From: Psychrobacillus psychrodurans
GTDB lineage: Bacteria; Bacillota; Bacilli; Bacillales_A; Planococcaceae
NCBI RefSeq assembly: GCF_027563345.1
Contig: NZ_JAMKBK010000003.1
Reading direction: 5' to 3' (one strand)
DNA: 64,000 nt
The notes under the pieces are model-generated. The model had not been told where the DNA came from and searched no databases. It saw nothing but the letters and a program-made list of their open reading frames with translations. Positions within the stretch are counted from its first letter, which is position 1. The number at the start of each line of letters is the position of its first letter. The translations under genes and the position numbers were made by a program. Shown one piece after another: positions 25,780 to 35,000 of the stretch.

Positions 25780-26874
25780 TTGAGCCGCTATATGTATTAT
25801 TTAATTTTTGTAACTATGGTAGCAAATATAATCGCAACAGTCCCTCGAATATTAGTGATTGAAAGTAAAAATGGAGTAATTTTTTCTATGATTGCTGCGC
25901 TTTTTGTAGGTGTAATATTTACTTATTTTGTAATTTTATTTTTTAATAAATTCAGTGGACTAAGTTTTCCTGAAATATTGAAAAAGCACACCTCAAAGTG
26001 GTTTTATATACCTGTAATAGTTTATTTTGGGATTTCATGGTTTTTAGCTGGGACTATTACACTTATTACTTATGTATTTTTATTTACAACTTTTGTTTCA
26101 CTAGAAACTCCTTTAATTACAACAACTCTTGCGTTTGTCATAATAGTTTCTTTTGGTATGTTGATGAAATCTGAAAGTGTATTGTTTACGCTTGAAACAG
26201 TATTTGTTTTACTGTTACCGATCCTAATATTTTTATTCGTAAAGATAATTACTGATAGCAATTTAGAGTGGAATTTTGTCCAAGTAGCTATGATGAATAT
26301 TAATATTACTCCAAGCTATAGGTCTTTTTCAGCGGCATCCTACATTTTTATTGGAGTTGTAAATATTGTTATCTTTAATAGCTTCTTTAAAGAAAAGCTC
26401 AAATTTGGATTTAAGCAAATATCTATCATCAGTACTGTAGGTGCAGTTGTATTATTTATAACTTACTTCATACCCATTGGATTTAATGGTTTTGAACAAA
26501 TTGAACATATGAACTTTCCATGGGTATCTACAAGTGATTCCGTAAGGATGAAGTATGGGGTTATTGAGCGTTTGGTTTTCATATTTATTATTATCTTTTT
26601 AGGGATTTCTTTCTTGAGTTTATTAGTTCATTGGCATGTATCGTTAAAGTTATTTGAAAGTATTTTTCATTTTAATAAATTGAAGTGGAAAAATAAAAAT
26701 CTGACATCCTACTTTTTTGTTGTTCTCTTCGGTGCAGTCTCTATTTATTTGGTTACAAAAATTGATGAATTTGAACTGTTTAAATACTCAAGTTATTTCT
26801 ATAATATTTTTCCACTATTTTATTTTATTTTATTCCTTTCTTTGTTTGTAGCAAAAAGGAGGGCAAAAATATAA
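25780..26874 (+). CDS. Spore germination protein, GerB-family permease subunit
   Basis: The B subunit of the germinant receptor: 364 residues, about ten hydrophobic helices, of the amino-acid-permease-like GerAB/GerKB family, likely the germinant-binding part. It starts at a TTG seven bases after gerA's stop, and its stop shares one base with the gerC start. The tail is short and basic (VAKRRAKI). Confidence 0.92.
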   Translation: MSRYMYYLIFVTMVANIIATVPRILVIESKNGVIFSMIAALFVGVIFTYFVILFFNKFSGLSFPEILKKHTSKWFYIPVIVYFGISWFLAGTITLITYVFLFTTFVSLETPLITTTLAFVIIVSFGMLMKSESVLFTLETVFVLLLPILIFLFVKIITDSNLEWNFVQVAMMNINITPSYRSFSAASYIFIGVVNIVIFNSFFKEKLKFGFKQISIISTVGAVVLFITYFIPIGFNGFEQIEHMNFPWVSTSDSVRMKYGVIERLVFIFIIIFLGISFLSLLVHWHVSLKLFESIFHFNKLKWKNKNLTSYFFVVLFGAVSIYLVTKIDEFELFKYSSYFYNIFPLFYFILFLSLFVAKRRAKI

Positions 26875-27995
26875 TGTACTTGTTGGACAGAAGAAAAGTG
26901 GTTTTTCTGTATGTTATTGTCATCCAATGTATAGTTCTATTGGCTGGTTGCGGATTTAAAGATATTGATAATAGATTGTTTATAATTGGAATTGGTGTTG
27001 ATCCTTCTGAAAAAGAGGAAGGTCATTACAAAGTTACACTTAAATTATCCATTCCAGTAGCTTCGATTAAACAAGAAAAAAAACCGAGCTATCAGTACCT
27101 CGTACATGAAGGAGAAAACATTGAAGAAGCAGTACGAATACTAGAAACTCATACAGACAAAACGTTAGAATTTGGGCATACTAAAATCATTATGGTAAAC
27201 GAAGCATTACTCGAGAATAATATTAAAGATGTGATGGATTATTTTGTTCGAAGAGGTGATATGCAGTTAATTGCATGGGTAGGGGTAGCTAAAGAATCCG
27301 CAGAAGAGGTTTTAAGAGCTGAGCCAAAAGCGGAAGAAGCTGTGTCTACATCGATAACAAGGTTTTTTGATAATACTGGAACGGAAAGTCCTTATATTGT
27401 CTCCGCCTTTATGTTTGAATTTAGGCGAAACACCCGTAGTTTAGGTATTGATCCTGTTCTACCAATTGTTGAGACAAACGATGATGGTTCTCAGTTAATA
27501 GTAAATAAATCATTAATCGTTCAAGAAGGGAGAGTTCCTTTTGAATTATCGTCTAGGCTGACGAGGGAATACAACACTCTTGCAAATGATCTTGGAGGAT
27601 ATAGTTATAAAATTGAGTTTGAAGGAAATAATATTGTAGTGAATATTGGAAAAACAAAGGTGAAATACAAAATAATTACGGAGAATAAAAAGCCAACTGC
27701 TATAAATATGAAAATCGAAATGACTGGTGAAATTATTGAGTCCGATAAAGACTTATCATTAAATAATTTAGAAAAATATAATAAACTAGCTGAAGATGAA
27801 GTGAAAAAACATGTGTTGGAATTTTTAACGACTGTCCAAAAGGAAAATTTAGATCCAATCGGTTTTGGGTTAAAGTATAGAACTATGCACATTAATAATA
27901 AGGATACTATGAAAAAATGGAATGAAGCCTATCCAGAGCTGCCAATTGATCTGAAAGTGGATGTAAATCTTAAAAGCACTGGGACAATAGAATGA
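26874..27995 (+). CDS. Spore germination lipoprotein, Ger(x)C family
   Basis: The C subunit of the germinant receptor. It has a lipoprotein signal with lipobox LLAGC (Cys at about 25) followed by GFKDIDNRLFIIGIGVDPSE, the typical opening of Ger(x)C proteins. The length of 373 residues is standard. The ATG overlaps the gerB stop (taATG), with aaaggaggg upstream. Last gene of the operon; a terminator follows immediately. Forespore (sigma-G) expression is expected from the family, but I did not identify a promoter. Confidence 0.94.
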   Translation: MYLLDRRKVVFLYVIVIQCIVLLAGCGFKDIDNRLFIIGIGVDPSEKEEGHYKVTLKLSIPVASIKQEKKPSYQYLVHEGENIEEAVRILETHTDKTLEFGHTKIIMVNEALLENNIKDVMDYFVRRGDMQLIAWVGVAKESAEEVLRAEPKAEEAVSTSITRFFDNTGTESPYIVSAFMFEFRRNTRSLGIDPVLPIVETNDDGSQLIVNKSLIVQEGRVPFELSSRLTREYNTLANDLGGYSYKIEFEGNNIVVNIGKTKVKYKIITENKKPTAINMKIEMTGEIIESDKDLSLNNLEKYNKLAEDEVKKHVLEFLTTVQKENLDPIGFGLKYRTMHINNKDTMKKWNEAYPELPIDLKVDVNLKSTGTIE

Positions 27996-28001
27996 TGAAT
28001 C

Positions 28002-28034
28002 TACCTCTTCTTAATTTTTGAAGAGGTATTTTAT
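28002..28034 (+). terminator. Terminator of the ger operon
   Basis: tacctcttc (28002-28010) pairs with gaagaggta (28020-28028), followed by ttttat. It also serves the opposing gene that ends at 28053. Confidence 0.8.
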
Positions 28035-28052
28035 ATTTGGGGGATATAGTGT

Positions 28053-28655
28053 CTATTCGGCGGACAATGCAGGATGTTCCCAGTAGCTATCTGCCACTGC
28101 TGATAGATTGTCTGCTTTAAAATTGTTAAAGTTAATTTTATTTAACGTTTCCCTACTCATTAGCACTATCATTACATCCCCATTCTCCACATTGCCGTAC
28201 CGATCTGTAAGTGGGGCTTGTACTATCAAAGTCGCTTGAGTAACTTCTTCTTGTGATTTCATCACTTTCATAAATTCCACTGTGTTGTATAAAAAGGAAT
28301 GTCTTGTGGTTTTTGTGGATATTATTCTTTCTTCCAATGCAATAGTTTCCAATATTCCACTTTCAAATCTAGATGATACCACAGCATTTTCCTTTTCGAT
28401 GTATGTTGTTCCAAAGTTCTTCATAATTATTTCCGCGGCAATCACTTCGGGATTCATATGGCTTTGCATCATTTTTTCTTTTAGTTCTTCTTTTTCCATT
28501 TTCTTGTAAAATATAGTATCGGCAACATCTATGCTATCTGTTTCTGTTTTTTCTGTATGGATTACTGAATATAAAATGATTCCTATCCCCAAAAATACTA
28601 AGAACAAAATGAACCACCATCGCTGATAAATAGGTTTCTGCGTCTCGTCTATCAA
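28053..28655 (-). CDS. Membrane-anchored hypothetical protein
   Basis: A 200-residue protein with a short basic N terminus, one membrane segment at about 14-32 (WFILFLVFLGIGIILYSVI) and an extracytoplasmic domain rich in Lys, Glu and Thr. The start is a TTG after aaaggag. It lies tail to tail with the ger operon. I do not recognise the domain. An envelope or spore-related role would only be a guess from location. Confidence 0.7.
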   Translation of the reverse strand: MIDETQKPIYQRWWFILFLVFLGIGIILYSVIHTEKTETDSIDVADTIFYKKMEKEELKEKMMQSHMNPEVIAAEIIMKNFGTTYIEKENAVVSSRFESGILETIALEERIISTKTTRHSFLYNTVEFMKVMKSQEEVTQATLIVQAPLTDRYGNVENGDVMIVLMSRETLNKINFNNFKADNLSAVADSYWEHPALSAE

Positions 28656-28820
28656 AGTAAATCTCCTTTCATACTTGAGTTGTATTCTACTATTTTATGC
28701 AAACTTGAAAGGGAATTATGTCTAGTAGCTTCTAATAATCTCGGTTTACTAAAGTTGAATATGCCAACGATAATATTTACAATGAAAAAGAAACTAATAA
28801 TGAAGTGGAGTCGGTGTAGA

Positions 28821-29297
28821 ATGTATAGAACGGTAAATGATTTTATAGTAGATTGGTCTGTAGCAGCAGAGGGTACACTTCGAGTACTACAATCTTTATC
28901 TGATGAAAAATTAGATCAGGCAATTGTAGAAGGACATAGTACTCTTGGATGGCTAGGATGGCACCTTGCAACGAGTCCAGCATTTTTCTCTGGGTTAGTA
29001 GGTTTAAATGTTGAATCAGCTATTGGTGGAAATAAAGAAGAAATTAAAGTTAGAGAAATTGTGGAAATGTATAAAAAAATCGTTGAAGCCGTAAAGAGTG
29101 AAGCAGAAAGTAATCTAACAGATGAGAAATTGGTTGAGAAGATTGAAAGCTTTGCTGGAGAGACAACAAGAGGAACATTACTACGTAAATTAATCGATCA
29201 CCAAACTCACCACCGTGGTCAAATGACTGTTCTTCTTCGACAAGCAGGACTGCCTGTACCTGGTGTAATGGGGCCAACAAAAGAAGAACAGTTATAA
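28821..29297 (+). CDS. DinB-family metal-dependent hydrolase
   Basis: A 158-residue four-helix-bundle protein of the DinB/YfiT type. The three metal-binding histidines are recognisable in WLGWHLATS (about residue 51) and in the C-terminal helix LIDHQTHHRGQMTVLLRQAG (about 125-144). Members include bacillithiol S-transferases and related enzymes; the substrate here is unknown. A longer in-frame start at 28680 exists, but the ATG at 28821 with ggag and a ten-base spacer begins exactly where family proteins do. Confidence 0.85.
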   Translation: MYRTVNDFIVDWSVAAEGTLRVLQSLSDEKLDQAIVEGHSTLGWLGWHLATSPAFFSGLVGLNVESAIGGNKEEIKVREIVEMYKKIVEAVKSEAESNLTDEKLVEKIESFAGETTRGTLLRKLIDHQTHHRGQMTVLLRQAGLPVPGVMGPTKEEQL

Positions 29298-29300
29298 AGT

Positions 29301-29348
29301 TGTCCCTGTGTGAGACACAACTTGGAAACAATTCTGAATAGTGTCTGA
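29301..29348 (+). repeat. Palindromic repeat family, copy 1 (partial)
   Basis: gtccctgtgtgagacacaa followed by ttggaaacaattctgaat and a short gtgtct: the left arm and loop of the repeat whose complete copy is at 42163-42215. The right arm is mostly lost. It sits three bases after the DinB-like stop codon. Confidence 0.7.
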
Positions 29349-29853
29349 TAGTAGATTTTTAAATGCCATACTTGAAATAGAATGGAATATACATAATAAG
29401 ACTGCTTATTATAAATTCTTCTGATTAAAGTATGATGACAGCATGAATAAAACAATAAAAAACAATGCCTGAAACCTCGTTACTTAGGGTTTTAGGTATT
29501 GTTTTTCATTTTCAATGAAGTTAAGTTTCATAGCATATATTGATTTAAATGAAAATGCCCCTAAGAGATTATAGTTTTACAAAACAAGGGGAGTAAGTTG
29601 TGAACGAGGAATAGTTATAAGTGAAAAGTACAAAAATGAAGTTTAAAATGCACGAATAGCTGTGAGGAGTTGAAGAGTGGATTGAACTAACAGCTGTCTA
29701 AACAAAGAATAGAAGTTAGTTTTCTCGTTTTAAAGGTTATAATACAAAATCCAAAAAGGATTTTAAGAGCGCGGTGAAGAATATTGTATGAATGAAATAT
29801 AGTTTGTAAGTAAATATGTATTAAGAAGAGATAGAAATGGGGTGTTATTTAAT
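29349..29853. other. Intergenic region
   Basis: Besides a terminator-like hairpin at 29457-29506 (aacaatgcct / aggtattgtt with T run), no gene or RNA is visible. The rest is AT-rich leader sequence before the DUF5694-like gene. Confidence 0.4.
29457..29506. terminator. Terminator-like hairpin
   Basis: aaaaacaatgcctgaaacc pairs imperfectly with gggttttaggtattgttttt. The stem has an A-tract before and a T-tract after it, so it could act on both strands. Confidence 0.65.
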
Positions 29854-30585
29854 TTGAAGCCGAAGATCCTACTAGTTGGAGTGTTTCATATGGGTGGTTC
29901 ATCAGATATGATTAAAAATGAAATAGATGATGTTTTTTCGCCGAAAAGACAGTTGGAATTAGAAGATGTCATTCGAAAACTAAAAGCATTTAAACCGAAT
30001 AAGATTGCTGTCGAAGCAGTGAAAGAAGCTGATAGGGAGATAAATAATACATATCATCAATATATAAATAATTCCTTGAAATTAAATAAGAACGAAATAC
30101 AACAGATTGGATTTCGGCTTGGTGCAATGATGGAGATTGAGAGAATTTATCCTGTCGATTGGATGGGGGATGTAGGTCAAAGAAATATTGAAGAAGTCTT
30201 AGAATGGGCAAAAACCAAACATTACGAATTATATAGTTCGATTATGGAAGAATATATTCCGAAAATAGTGGAACCTCCAACAACCGGGTATACAATTGGT
30301 GACATGTTAATCCATCTTAATCAAGAAAAAAGAGTACAGCAAGACCATGCACTTTATATGCAAATCGCACGTATTGGGACAGGAACCGATTATATCGGGG
30401 TGGATTGGGTGAGATGGTGGTATCAGCGAAATTTAACCATTTTCTTTAATCTTTCAGGTTTAGTCTCAGATTCAAATGATCGAATAATATTGCTGATCGG
30501 AGCGGCGCATATATATTTAGTTAGACAATTTCTGCTGGAAAGTGGGGTTTTTCAAGTGGAATCTACCTTACACTATTTGCAATAG
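29854..30585 (+). CDS. DUF5694 / TraB-like protein
   Basis: A 243-residue soluble protein beginning MKPKILLVGVFHMGGSSDM, with an internal KPNKIAVEAVKEADREIN and a late RIILLIGAAHIYLVRQFL. The G-x-F-H-M, conserved Glu and G-A-A-H elements match the DUF5694 branch of the TraB/GumN superfamily, possibly a metal-dependent hydrolase. The N terminus is reasonably placed at the TTG at 29854; a GTG at 29842 is in frame but overlaps the ggggtg site. Monocistronic. The reaction is unknown. Confidence 0.75.
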   Translation: MKPKILLVGVFHMGGSSDMIKNEIDDVFSPKRQLELEDVIRKLKAFKPNKIAVEAVKEADREINNTYHQYINNSLKLNKNEIQQIGFRLGAMMEIERIYPVDWMGDVGQRNIEEVLEWAKTKHYELYSSIMEEYIPKIVEPPTTGYTIGDMLIHLNQEKRVQQDHALYMQIARIGTGTDYIGVDWVRWWYQRNLTIFFNLSGLVSDSNDRIILLIGAAHIYLVRQFLLESGVFQVESTLHYLQ

Positions 30586-30685
30586 AGGAGAATAGCTGGA
30601 TTTAGTTATGAAGTCAAAACCGCCACCAAATGATGCGCTCTTTCTTTTAATAGAAAAATTGTAAATTTTATGAGGGGGATTAAAG

Positions 30686-31153
30686 ATGCAATTTAGGCTA
30701 GCGGAAAATAAAGATATTGACCAGTTAATTCAAATGAGATGGAATTTCACGCTTGAAGATAATCAATCAAAAACGTATGCAGAGGATGATTTTAAAACAT
30801 TTAAATTAGAATGTCGATCTTTTTTAGAGACTGCCACCAAAAGTGAAAATTGGTTTATTTGGGTTGCAGAGAAAGAAGGGGAAATCGTATCTCACATTTA
30901 TATACAACTAATACATAAGGTACCGCGTCCTGGTAGAATAACTAAACCATTTGCATATATGACCAATGTCTTTACTTTAGAAAAATACAGAAACCGCGGT
31001 ATTGGGAGTCAATTAATCACTACTATTAATAAATGGGTGAAAAGTAAAAGTTATGAATTTATAATCGTTTGGCCGAGTGAAGATAGTGTCGATTACTATA
31101 AAAAGAATGGTTATATACATTGCAAGGAACCTATGGAATTTTTCCCATCTTAG
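30686..31153 (+). CDS. GNAT-family acetyltransferase
   Basis: A 155-residue N-acetyltransferase. The N-terminal strand is MQFRLAENKDIDQLIQMRW, with the acetyl-CoA loop YRNRGIGSQLITTINKWV at about 108-125 and the late SVDYYKKNGYIHCKEP. The ATG has gaggggg at good spacing. First of three plus-strand genes that appear to be a small operon. The substrate is unknown. Confidence 0.88.
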   Translation: MQFRLAENKDIDQLIQMRWNFTLEDNQSKTYAEDDFKTFKLECRSFLETATKSENWFIWVAEKEGEIVSHIYIQLIHKVPRPGRITKPFAYMTNVFTLEKYRNRGIGSQLITTINKWVKSKSYEFIIVWPSEDSVDYYKKNGYIHCKEPMEFFPS

Positions 31154-31187
31154 AAGAAATAAATAAAATGCAGAGAGGAGCTTTAAT

Positions 31188-31730
31188 ATAAGACTCTTTC
31201 ATGTTAGCGAAGAATCTAATATAGAATCATTTGTACCTAGAATACCAACACGGATGGATTTAGATCCGTCAATAAAACTTGTATGGTCCATTAATGAAAA
31301 GTGCCTCCCGAATTTTTTAACTCCTAGAAATTGTCCACGTGTTTGCTATCATATTGGAGTCAATACTTCCGAGGTAGATAAGAGGACTTATTTTTCATCC
31401 AAATCTAGCTCTCATGTAGTAGTAATAGAACGTAACTGGTTTGATGTGATGCAAAATACGACATTATATTTATATGAATTTAACACTACTCATTTTACTC
31501 TTATAGATGAAAATGCAGGTTATTACATAAGCGAACAAAAGCAAAATCCTATTAAGAAGATTGTAATATCTAACCCATCTAAAGAGCTAAGCAGAAGGAA
31601 TGTCGAATTACTGCTGGTCGACAACTTATGGGATATATCTGATGAAATTCAACAGACATCATTGAATTGGTCCATGTGTAGAATGGGCTTTGCGCAGCAA
31701 AGGGATTCCTTTAGTGAAAAAAGGAGGTAA
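31188..31730 (+). CDS. DUF6886-like protein with apparent ATA start
   Basis: Homology to a Bacillales family runs upstream of the first ATG (31254) to IRLFHVSEESNIESFVPRIP, starting at an ATA codon at 31188. That codon sits seven bases after the strong site agaggag (31174-31180). From there the protein would be 180 residues, ending MCRMGFAQQRDSFSEKRR. The ATG to ATA change either gives weak initiation or has silenced the gene, forcing a start at 31254. Soluble, unknown function. It is followed three bases later by a GNAT gene. Confidence 0.7.
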   Translation: MRLFHVSEESNIESFVPRIPTRMDLDPSIKLVWSINEKCLPNFLTPRNCPRVCYHIGVNTSEVDKRTYFSSKSSSHVVVIERNWFDVMQNTTLYLYEFNTTHFTLIDENAGYYISEQKQNPIKKIVISNPSKELSRRNVELLLVDNLWDISDEIQQTSLNWSMCRMGFAQQRDSFSEKRR

Positions 31731-31733
31731 ATA

Positions 31734-32264
31734 ATGTATTCGTATAACTTTGAAGGTCTTGTCATTAAAATTGCAACTAGTAGTGATACCCCAAGAATAA
31801 TTAATATGTTAAAAGGGTTAGCTATATGGATGAGAGATAATGAAATTAATCAATGGGGATTTCTTTTAGAGGGTGGTGATGACGAGGAAATTGAACAAGC
31901 AATATCTGATCAGGAAACGTATATTATCTTGAGGGATGATGAACTAATAGCCACATTCACACTTTTATCTAAACAAAGTGAGTGGGATAAACATATCTGG
32001 GGAGATGATTTAACTTCCAATACTTATTACTTACATAGACTAGCAATTATTCCTTCTTATATGAATAAAGGAGTAGGTAGTAGTATATTGACCTGGATAC
32101 AAAACAATCTTAGCTACACTAAAGATTATTTAAAGCTAGATTGTGTTGCAAACAATAAAAAGTTAAATGCTTTTTATATAAACAATAACTTTGAATTTAT
32201 CAATTTACATGATGGACATAATAAATATCAAAAAAGCTTGCGTCCCTGTGTAAGAAACAATTAA
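31734..32264 (+). CDS. GNAT-family acetyltransferase, 3' end altered by a repeat
   Basis: A 176-residue acetyltransferase (VIKIATSSDTPRIINMLKGLA at the start, acetyl-CoA loop MNKGVGSSILTWIQNN, end NNFEFINLHDGHNKYQKS). The ATG has aaaggaggt. The last residues, RPCVRNN, and the stop codon are encoded by the palindromic repeat beginning at 32242, so the native C terminus has been replaced. The catalytic fold looks complete, so it may still work. It is translationally close to the DUF6886-like gene. Confidence 0.87.
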   Translation: MYSYNFEGLVIKIATSSDTPRIINMLKGLAIWMRDNEINQWGFLLEGGDDEEIEQAISDQETYIILRDDELIATFTLLSKQSEWDKHIWGDDLTSNTYYLHRLAIIPSYMNKGVGSSILTWIQNNLSYTKDYLKLDCVANNKKLNAFYINNNFEFINLHDGHNKYQKSLRPCVRNN

Positions 32265-32307
32265 AATCTATTCTGAATACTTCCGGAACTTCTTCTAACA
32301 CAGGGAT
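32242..32307 (+). repeat. Palindromic repeat family, copy 2
   Basis: Left arm gtccctgtgtaagaaacaat, loop containing attctgaa, and a diverged right arm ctaacacaggga. The copy is longer in the middle than the 42163 copy. It overlaps the end of the GNAT gene and lies between convergent genes. Confidence 0.75.
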
Positions 32308-32317
32308 CGCTTATTAT

Positions 32318-34105
32318 TTAGATAAATCTGTCTAAGAAATCCAGCATTTTTCCATAGACTAATATTTCATTTTGCTTTTTAGAAAAGCCATGGCCTTCGT
32401 CTGGTAGAACAATATATTCCACGTCTCTACCTTTTTCCTTTAAAGCTGCGACAATTTGGTCAGATTCTTTTTGTACAACCCGTGGATCATTAGCCCCTTG
32501 AATAACTAGCATAGGTTTCGTCATTCCATCTAAATAAGTAATTGGGGAATCTTCTATAAACTTTTCTTTATCTTTTACTGGATCACCTACCCATTGAATC
32601 ATGAAAGACTTCCAAAACTCTGGTACTGATTCCACAAAGGAAAATAGATTACTCGGACCAAATATATCTACGACTGCTTTAAAATACTCTGCATGCCGTC
32701 CGTGAAGTAAGAGGGACATATAGCCTCCATAGCTGCCGCCTAAGAGTAGAATTTTATCTCTTTCAACATATCCTTCTTTAATCAACCATTCTAATCCTTC
32801 CAAATTATCAAGTCGTGGGCCGTGACCCCAGTCTCCTTCAACTAGTTTCATGAACTTTAAGCCATAGTTTGAAGAACCCCGGAAGTTGGGAGCGAATATG
32901 GAATACCCTCTATTGAGCAAGAATTGGAACATCGAACGGAACCATTTTCTTTCCAACGATTGAGGACCACCATGTGGCCATAAAATGACATGACCATTGG
33001 AGTATTCTTCTTTTGCTTTGAAAAGTAGTGCTTCAATCTCTAGTCCATCAAAAGAAGGGTAAGTTAGTATGGTAGGTTCTACCAGCATTTCATCTGGAAC
33101 GCCTGGAATTCGAAATTTAGTTAATTCTTCCCATGATTCACCATTATTTTTTGAAACAAAGACATTGTTTGGTCTAGTAGAAGTTCGCCCTTGAATATAT
33201 AGATTACCAGATGGCATCACGATTACTTTTTCTATTACATTTGTCGGTGTTTTCACTTCGTTAATTTTTTCACTTTTTAAATGGTATTCATAAAGACGAT
33301 CTTCTACACCGTATGATCCAATTAAATAAAGACTTTGGCTTTTCTTAGAAAAATATATACTAGAAAAATCCTCTTTTTTAATTTCTAAAACTTTTTTAAA
33401 TTCCTTCGCTTCTAAATCGAACTTCGCCAAATAAGTCAAATCTGAATTATAGTTTGTTAAAAAATAAATATCTGTTTCCGAAGTATATAGGGTGTCTGTA
33501 ACCGTATGTTGTTCCTTTGTCTCAGGAGTTAATAATATAGTCTCGTCATCGAGATGAACATATGCAAGAGAGTAAGTATTTCCAAATTGTTTACCGGAAA
33601 CAAAAGATTTTTCAGCTGGGGAGACAGCTTCTATAGATGTCGGTGCAATGGTACCTTCCAGTAAGAGTTTATCTTCACCAGTTTCAATGTCATATATATA
33701 GTTATTAAGGAAGGTTGCATTACCTGCTGTTGTAGAATAATAAAGACGTTTTCCATCTTTAGTCAAGTAGTTGAAGAAATGCCGTTCTCCTTCATTTCTT
33801 CTGATCGAGACAAGTTTTCCACCTTTAGGAGCAAGAGCATATATTTGTGTATTCTCATCCCCGTCTTGATCAAAACCAGCAACCATAAACTCACCAGTTT
33901 TTGCATAGGTTAAAAAATCTACACTCTGATTATTAAATGTAAGTGGATAAGGAAACTGATTAGGCAAATCCATTGCCCAAATATTAAAGTGACCGTTAAG
34001 GTTTGAACTAATTACCAGTTGTTTTTCATCAGGACTAACAGTGAAATTCTCAACAGTTAATGTTTGAAAAAATTGTTCTACTTCTGGTTTATCAAATTTG
34101 ACCAT
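32318..34105 (-). CDS. S9-family prolyl oligopeptidase-like peptidase
   Basis: A 595-residue peptidase with an N-terminal seven-bladed propeller-like half (repeats such as FTVSPDEKQLVISSNLNGHFNIWAMD) and a C-terminal alpha/beta-hydrolase domain. The nucleophile Ser lies in LLGGSYGGYMS (about 445), Asp in GANDPRV (about 527) and His in LPDEGHGFSK (about 560). It resembles B. subtilis YuxL-type acylaminoacyl peptidases. Cytosolic, with no signal peptide. The ATG has ttggggag. Single gene. Confidence 0.9.
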   Translation of the reverse strand: MVKFDKPEVEQFFQTLTVENFTVSPDEKQLVISSNLNGHFNIWAMDLPNQFPYPLTFNNQSVDFLTYAKTGEFMVAGFDQDGDENTQIYALAPKGGKLVSIRRNEGERHFFNYLTKDGKRLYYSTTAGNATFLNNYIYDIETGEDKLLLEGTIAPTSIEAVSPAEKSFVSGKQFGNTYSLAYVHLDDETILLTPETKEQHTVTDTLYTSETDIYFLTNYNSDLTYLAKFDLEAKEFKKVLEIKKEDFSSIYFSKKSQSLYLIGSYGVEDRLYEYHLKSEKINEVKTPTNVIEKVIVMPSGNLYIQGRTSTRPNNVFVSKNNGESWEELTKFRIPGVPDEMLVEPTILTYPSFDGLEIEALLFKAKEEYSNGHVILWPHGGPQSLERKWFRSMFQFLLNRGYSIFAPNFRGSSNYGLKFMKLVEGDWGHGPRLDNLEGLEWLIKEGYVERDKILLLGGSYGGYMSLLLHGRHAEYFKAVVDIFGPSNLFSFVESVPEFWKSFMIQWVGDPVKDKEKFIEDSPITYLDGMTKPMLVIQGANDPRVVQKESDQIVAALKEKGRDVEYIVLPDEGHGFSKKQNEILVYGKMLDFLDRFI

Positions 34106-34535
34106 TTAAACTCCCCAATTCTTGTAAGATACTTTCATTTTATCATAATAATTTGTTAGTTTAAGATGTTTTGACTTAATATTAAATATAATCGAAATAT
34201 TTGGTGTTCTATTAAAATATATCCTATGATAAATGGGTAAGAATTAAATTTTTTTTGTGTAGAGGTAATAAAAATAAAAAGGTCTCTTTAAAAGAACTAA
34301 CAGGTTTCTTAAGTGTACAATTCCAACGGATTTAGAAATATAAACTTACACAAGTCAATCATGAAAACATGAGAAAAATAGGGAGTTTCTTTAAGTAAAT
34401 GTGTAACAAAAAGAGTTGGACAAAGCTATATGGATATGAAAAAATTTAATAGTATGAATTATCGGCCGATTTTCTTCGTAAGTATTTAATTTTCCTGTTA
34501 AATAAAATAATTATGGATACGGAGGAACTTTCTAT
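34106..34535. other. AT-rich intergenic region
   Basis: Divergent upstream regions of the peptidase and the secreted protein. I see no further gene, terminator or repeat. Confidence 0.4.
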
Positions 34536-34853
34536 ATGAAAAAAATTATTATTTTAACATTAAGTTTAGTTGTTGTTTTATGTTTAGGATTCGCAGTTCA
34601 AGTTGAAAATGTACAAGCGGCTCAAAGCAAAGAAACAATGATTAGTGTAGCTTCTGAAGAAATATTTGTTACAAAAGTAGTTCCTTTTACAAGGCAACAA
34701 TCTATGTGGGTTACTGAAACTAGAAATGGCAAAACTTATTCAGGATATATTTATAATAGAGGTTTTTCAGATGGGACTGGAAACTATTCATTTTTCTCGG
34801 GTTATTTAAAAATAGGACCTTATGCCCCAACTGTACTTAAACTTGAAGAATAG
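34536..34853 (+). CDS. Small secreted protein
   Basis: A 105-residue precursor with a Sec signal (MKKIIILTLSLVVVLCLGFA, likely cleavage after VQA at about residue 30). The mature part is about 75 residues and rich in Tyr, Gly, Ser and Phe (YSGYIYNRGFSDGTGNYSFFSGYL). No cysteine remains after cleavage. The strong site ggaggaac precedes the ATG. It lies about 150 bases before a large ABC exporter pair. A secreted peptide with its exporter or immunity pump is one reading, not proven. Family unrecognised. Confidence 0.7.
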   Translation: MKKIIILTLSLVVVLCLGFAVQVENVQAAQSKETMISVASEEIFVTKVVPFTRQQSMWVTETRNGKTYSGYIYNRGFSDGTGNYSFFSGYLKIGPYAPTVLKLEE

Positions 34854-35000
34854 TAAAATATAATAGAGTAGATGAAATAATGGCAAAGTTTGACCGCTTC
34901 CCTTTAAGTAGTTGTTTAAACTGCAGTTCTCTGTGGATTTTACTATTTAAAGGGTTATTCTCTTTTCTGAAATATACGAACGGTTTTCAAGGAGGAACTC

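Noticed and set aside
25310..25780. 156-residue minus-strand frame
   Set aside because: Entirely antisense to the membrane half of the GerA-family subunit; low-complexity translation typical of a shadow.
34536..34853. Lactococcin 972-type bacteriocin
   Set aside because: The mature peptide lacks the Trp/Gly-rich start and the characteristic Tyr/His pattern of that family, and the permease does not clearly match its immunity protein; only a generic secreted-peptide hypothesis is kept.
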